This document shows, piece after piece, positions 63,001 to 64,000 of a stretch of DNA of 64,000 nucleotides. Every line of letters starts with the position of its first letter. Position 1 is the first letter of the stretch. Below the pieces are notes generated by a model. It searched no databases and was not told the DNA's origin. It saw nothing but the letters and a program-made list of their open reading frames with translations. Source of the DNA: Eutrigla gurnardus. Lineage: Eukaryota > Chordata > Actinopteri > Perciformes > Triglidae. The stretch spans positions 12,702,882-12,766,881 of the forward strand of contig OY741281.1 of assembly GCA_963514095.1 (NCBI GenBank). Reading direction: 5' to 3'. The translations under genes were made by a program, and so were the position numbers.

Positions 63001-63709
63001 CTTAAAGCTGATGATCTGCTTATTATTGCTTTATTAAAGTTGCGGGAGCTGAGTGAGAGACTAAATGAGGGGAACTAAAGGAAGTAGATGAAGGTTCCTC
63101 ACAACATTTCTTGTTATGCAAGTGCAATATCTCAAATACATATACTATGTAATATATTTAGTGTTTGATATCCAGTATGTGTATGCACCGTCAGAATTGT
63201 TACTTAATTTCATTGTTGTCCTGGTCTTCCTGTCCTCGTCTGCCCACCTGCTTGTTGTCTGTTTAGTTTCTTGTGTATTTTGTCCCGGTCTGTGTCAAGT
63301 TGCCTTTTTTTCCAGTGTCTATGGTCCTTCCTAGTGTTTAAGTTTAAGTTTTAGTTATTAAAGCTCGACTTTTGTTTGAGTTTAGCTGCCTGCCTCCTTT
63401 TCTGCATTTGGGTCCACTTTTTGTATTCTGCCATCTTGACAGTCAAATAAAATAAAATAATCTGATTTGGTTCGTTTTTCACAGGGCTTAAACGTTGAGG
63501 AGCCAGCTGTTCAAGAGCCAGCCAGAGCAACAGAAACAGGAGACATCCATTATGGAGAGATTCACTTCTCCAGGTGTAGCCCCGGACCGTCCTCAGTGCA
63601 GGACAGTGGACAGCGGCAGGACACACTGTATGCACAGGTCAACGTGTCCAAGACCAAAACGACTAGTGGCGGCCCAGAGGATCTCTACGCTGAAGTGAAA
63701 AAAAAATGA
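60030..63709 (+). CDS. Siglec-like Ig receptor E, long tail, frameshifted V-set exon
   Basis: Exons 60030-60090, 60384-60765, 61223-61525, 61627-61884, 62025-62094, 62547-62604 and 63485-63709. The V-set exon has a run of 10 A (about 60,514-60,523) where C has 9. Read literally, the frame stops about 40 bp later at TGA, so this copy is a pseudogene or carries a sequencing error; removing one A restores a protein like A. The V-set is C-like at first (PCNF, FGKKPENV, NGISITGNLSQ), then LIKIYTDKYYFRVENEG with the Siglec Arg kept. The TM (SSAWWIVVVVIIVLI) is uncharged. The tail is full length, with IHYGEI (ITIM), TLYAQV (ITSM) and DLYAEV. Everything downstream of the V-set exon is intact. Confidence 0.72.
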
Positions 63710-64000
63710 GCTCAACGACATGAATGTTATTAAAGAAATATTCTATTATTATTACATGGAAATATTTCTTTAACAAGCTGCAGTTCTGAATTAATATATA
63801 ATTTAAATTGGGACATTTTGAATGTATTTTTATCCAGATCTTACAGGTTTGACAGGTTCACAGGTGGATTCTGGTTGCTTATGATTGATAATTGAGTGTT
63901 ATTTCAATTGCATTGCTGAGCGAACAAACTGCACAGGCTTTTAGTTATGAATTATGTCTCTAATGCATGGAAGTCTATGAAATAAATTGCACTCATAATG
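63710..64000. other. 3' flank of gene E
   Basis: Matches the 3' flank of gene A (34,378-34,660), including AATAAA near the right edge (about 63,980). Nothing else is visible before the window ends. Confidence 0.6.

Larger units (their letters stand above)
54115..64000 (+). repeat. Tandem unit E of the Siglec array
   Basis: Last unit in the window, parallel to unit D across its upstream flank and LINE. Its exon 5, intron 6, exon 7 and 3' flank match unit 1 (gene A) instead of D. It runs off the right edge. Confidence 0.88.

Noticed and set aside
54115..64000. Unit E as a simple assembly duplicate of unit D
   Set aside because: Exon 2, the TM exon, intron 6 and the tail differ in many places and E shares blocks with A, so it is a distinct locus, although smaller artefacts remain possible.

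Overview
The window is nuclear DNA of a ray-finned fish, most likely a percomorph teleost. Genes are split by short GT-AG introns, the protein sequences read as fish orthologues, the homeobox gene is a teleost-type nanog, and the repeats are fish types (Rex3, L1-clade LINEs, Harbinger and Tc1/mariner MITEs, piggyBac). No bacterial, CRISPR or operon-like structure is present.

Left part (1-27.4 kb): four conserved single-copy genes. ipo4 (importin-4, minus strand, 30 coding exons visible, last ~30 residues beyond the left edge) is followed by nanog (plus, 4 exons). tm9sf1 (minus, 8 coding exons) is tail-to-tail with nanog, their poly(A) signals about 50 bp apart. fen1 (plus, 11 coding exons plus a 5'-UTR exon) is head-to-head with tm9sf1 across a CpG-rich interval carrying a palindromic E2F site. 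IPO4 and TM9SF1 are also neighbours in human (14q12); here nanog lies between them.

Right part (28-64 kb): a recent tandem array of Siglec-like immunoglobulin receptor genes, all on the plus strand. Four copies are near full length (A 30.7-34.4, C 40.3-43.7, D 49.8-54.0, E 60.0-63.7 kb); a fifth (B 36.7-38.2 kb) is a wreck. Each full copy encodes signal peptide, V-set domain with the Siglec Cys pattern and F-strand Arg, two C2-type Ig domains, a TM helix and a tyrosine-motif tail. A and E have an uncharged TM and a tail with an ITIM, an ITSM and a third Tyr motif. C and D have an Arg in the TM and a 52-bp tail deletion that removes the ITSM and frameshifts away the distal motif. This looks like an inhibitory/activating paired-receptor split inside one small cluster. 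Polymorphic positions group the copies as AD|CE, AC|DE and AE|CD in successive blocks, so the array has been shuffled by gene conversion or unequal crossing-over. E carries a 1-nt homopolymer frameshift in its V-set exon.

The array is rich in transposons: a truncated piggyBac next to B, two inverted 576-bp Harbinger MITEs (one nested inside a mariner-type foldback element), two duplicated copies of one 5'-truncated L1-clade LINE, a Rex3 3' end and older L1-clade remnants. The D and E units repeat with a period of about 10.26 kb. Exon coordinates were worked out by hand from splice signals and reading phase.
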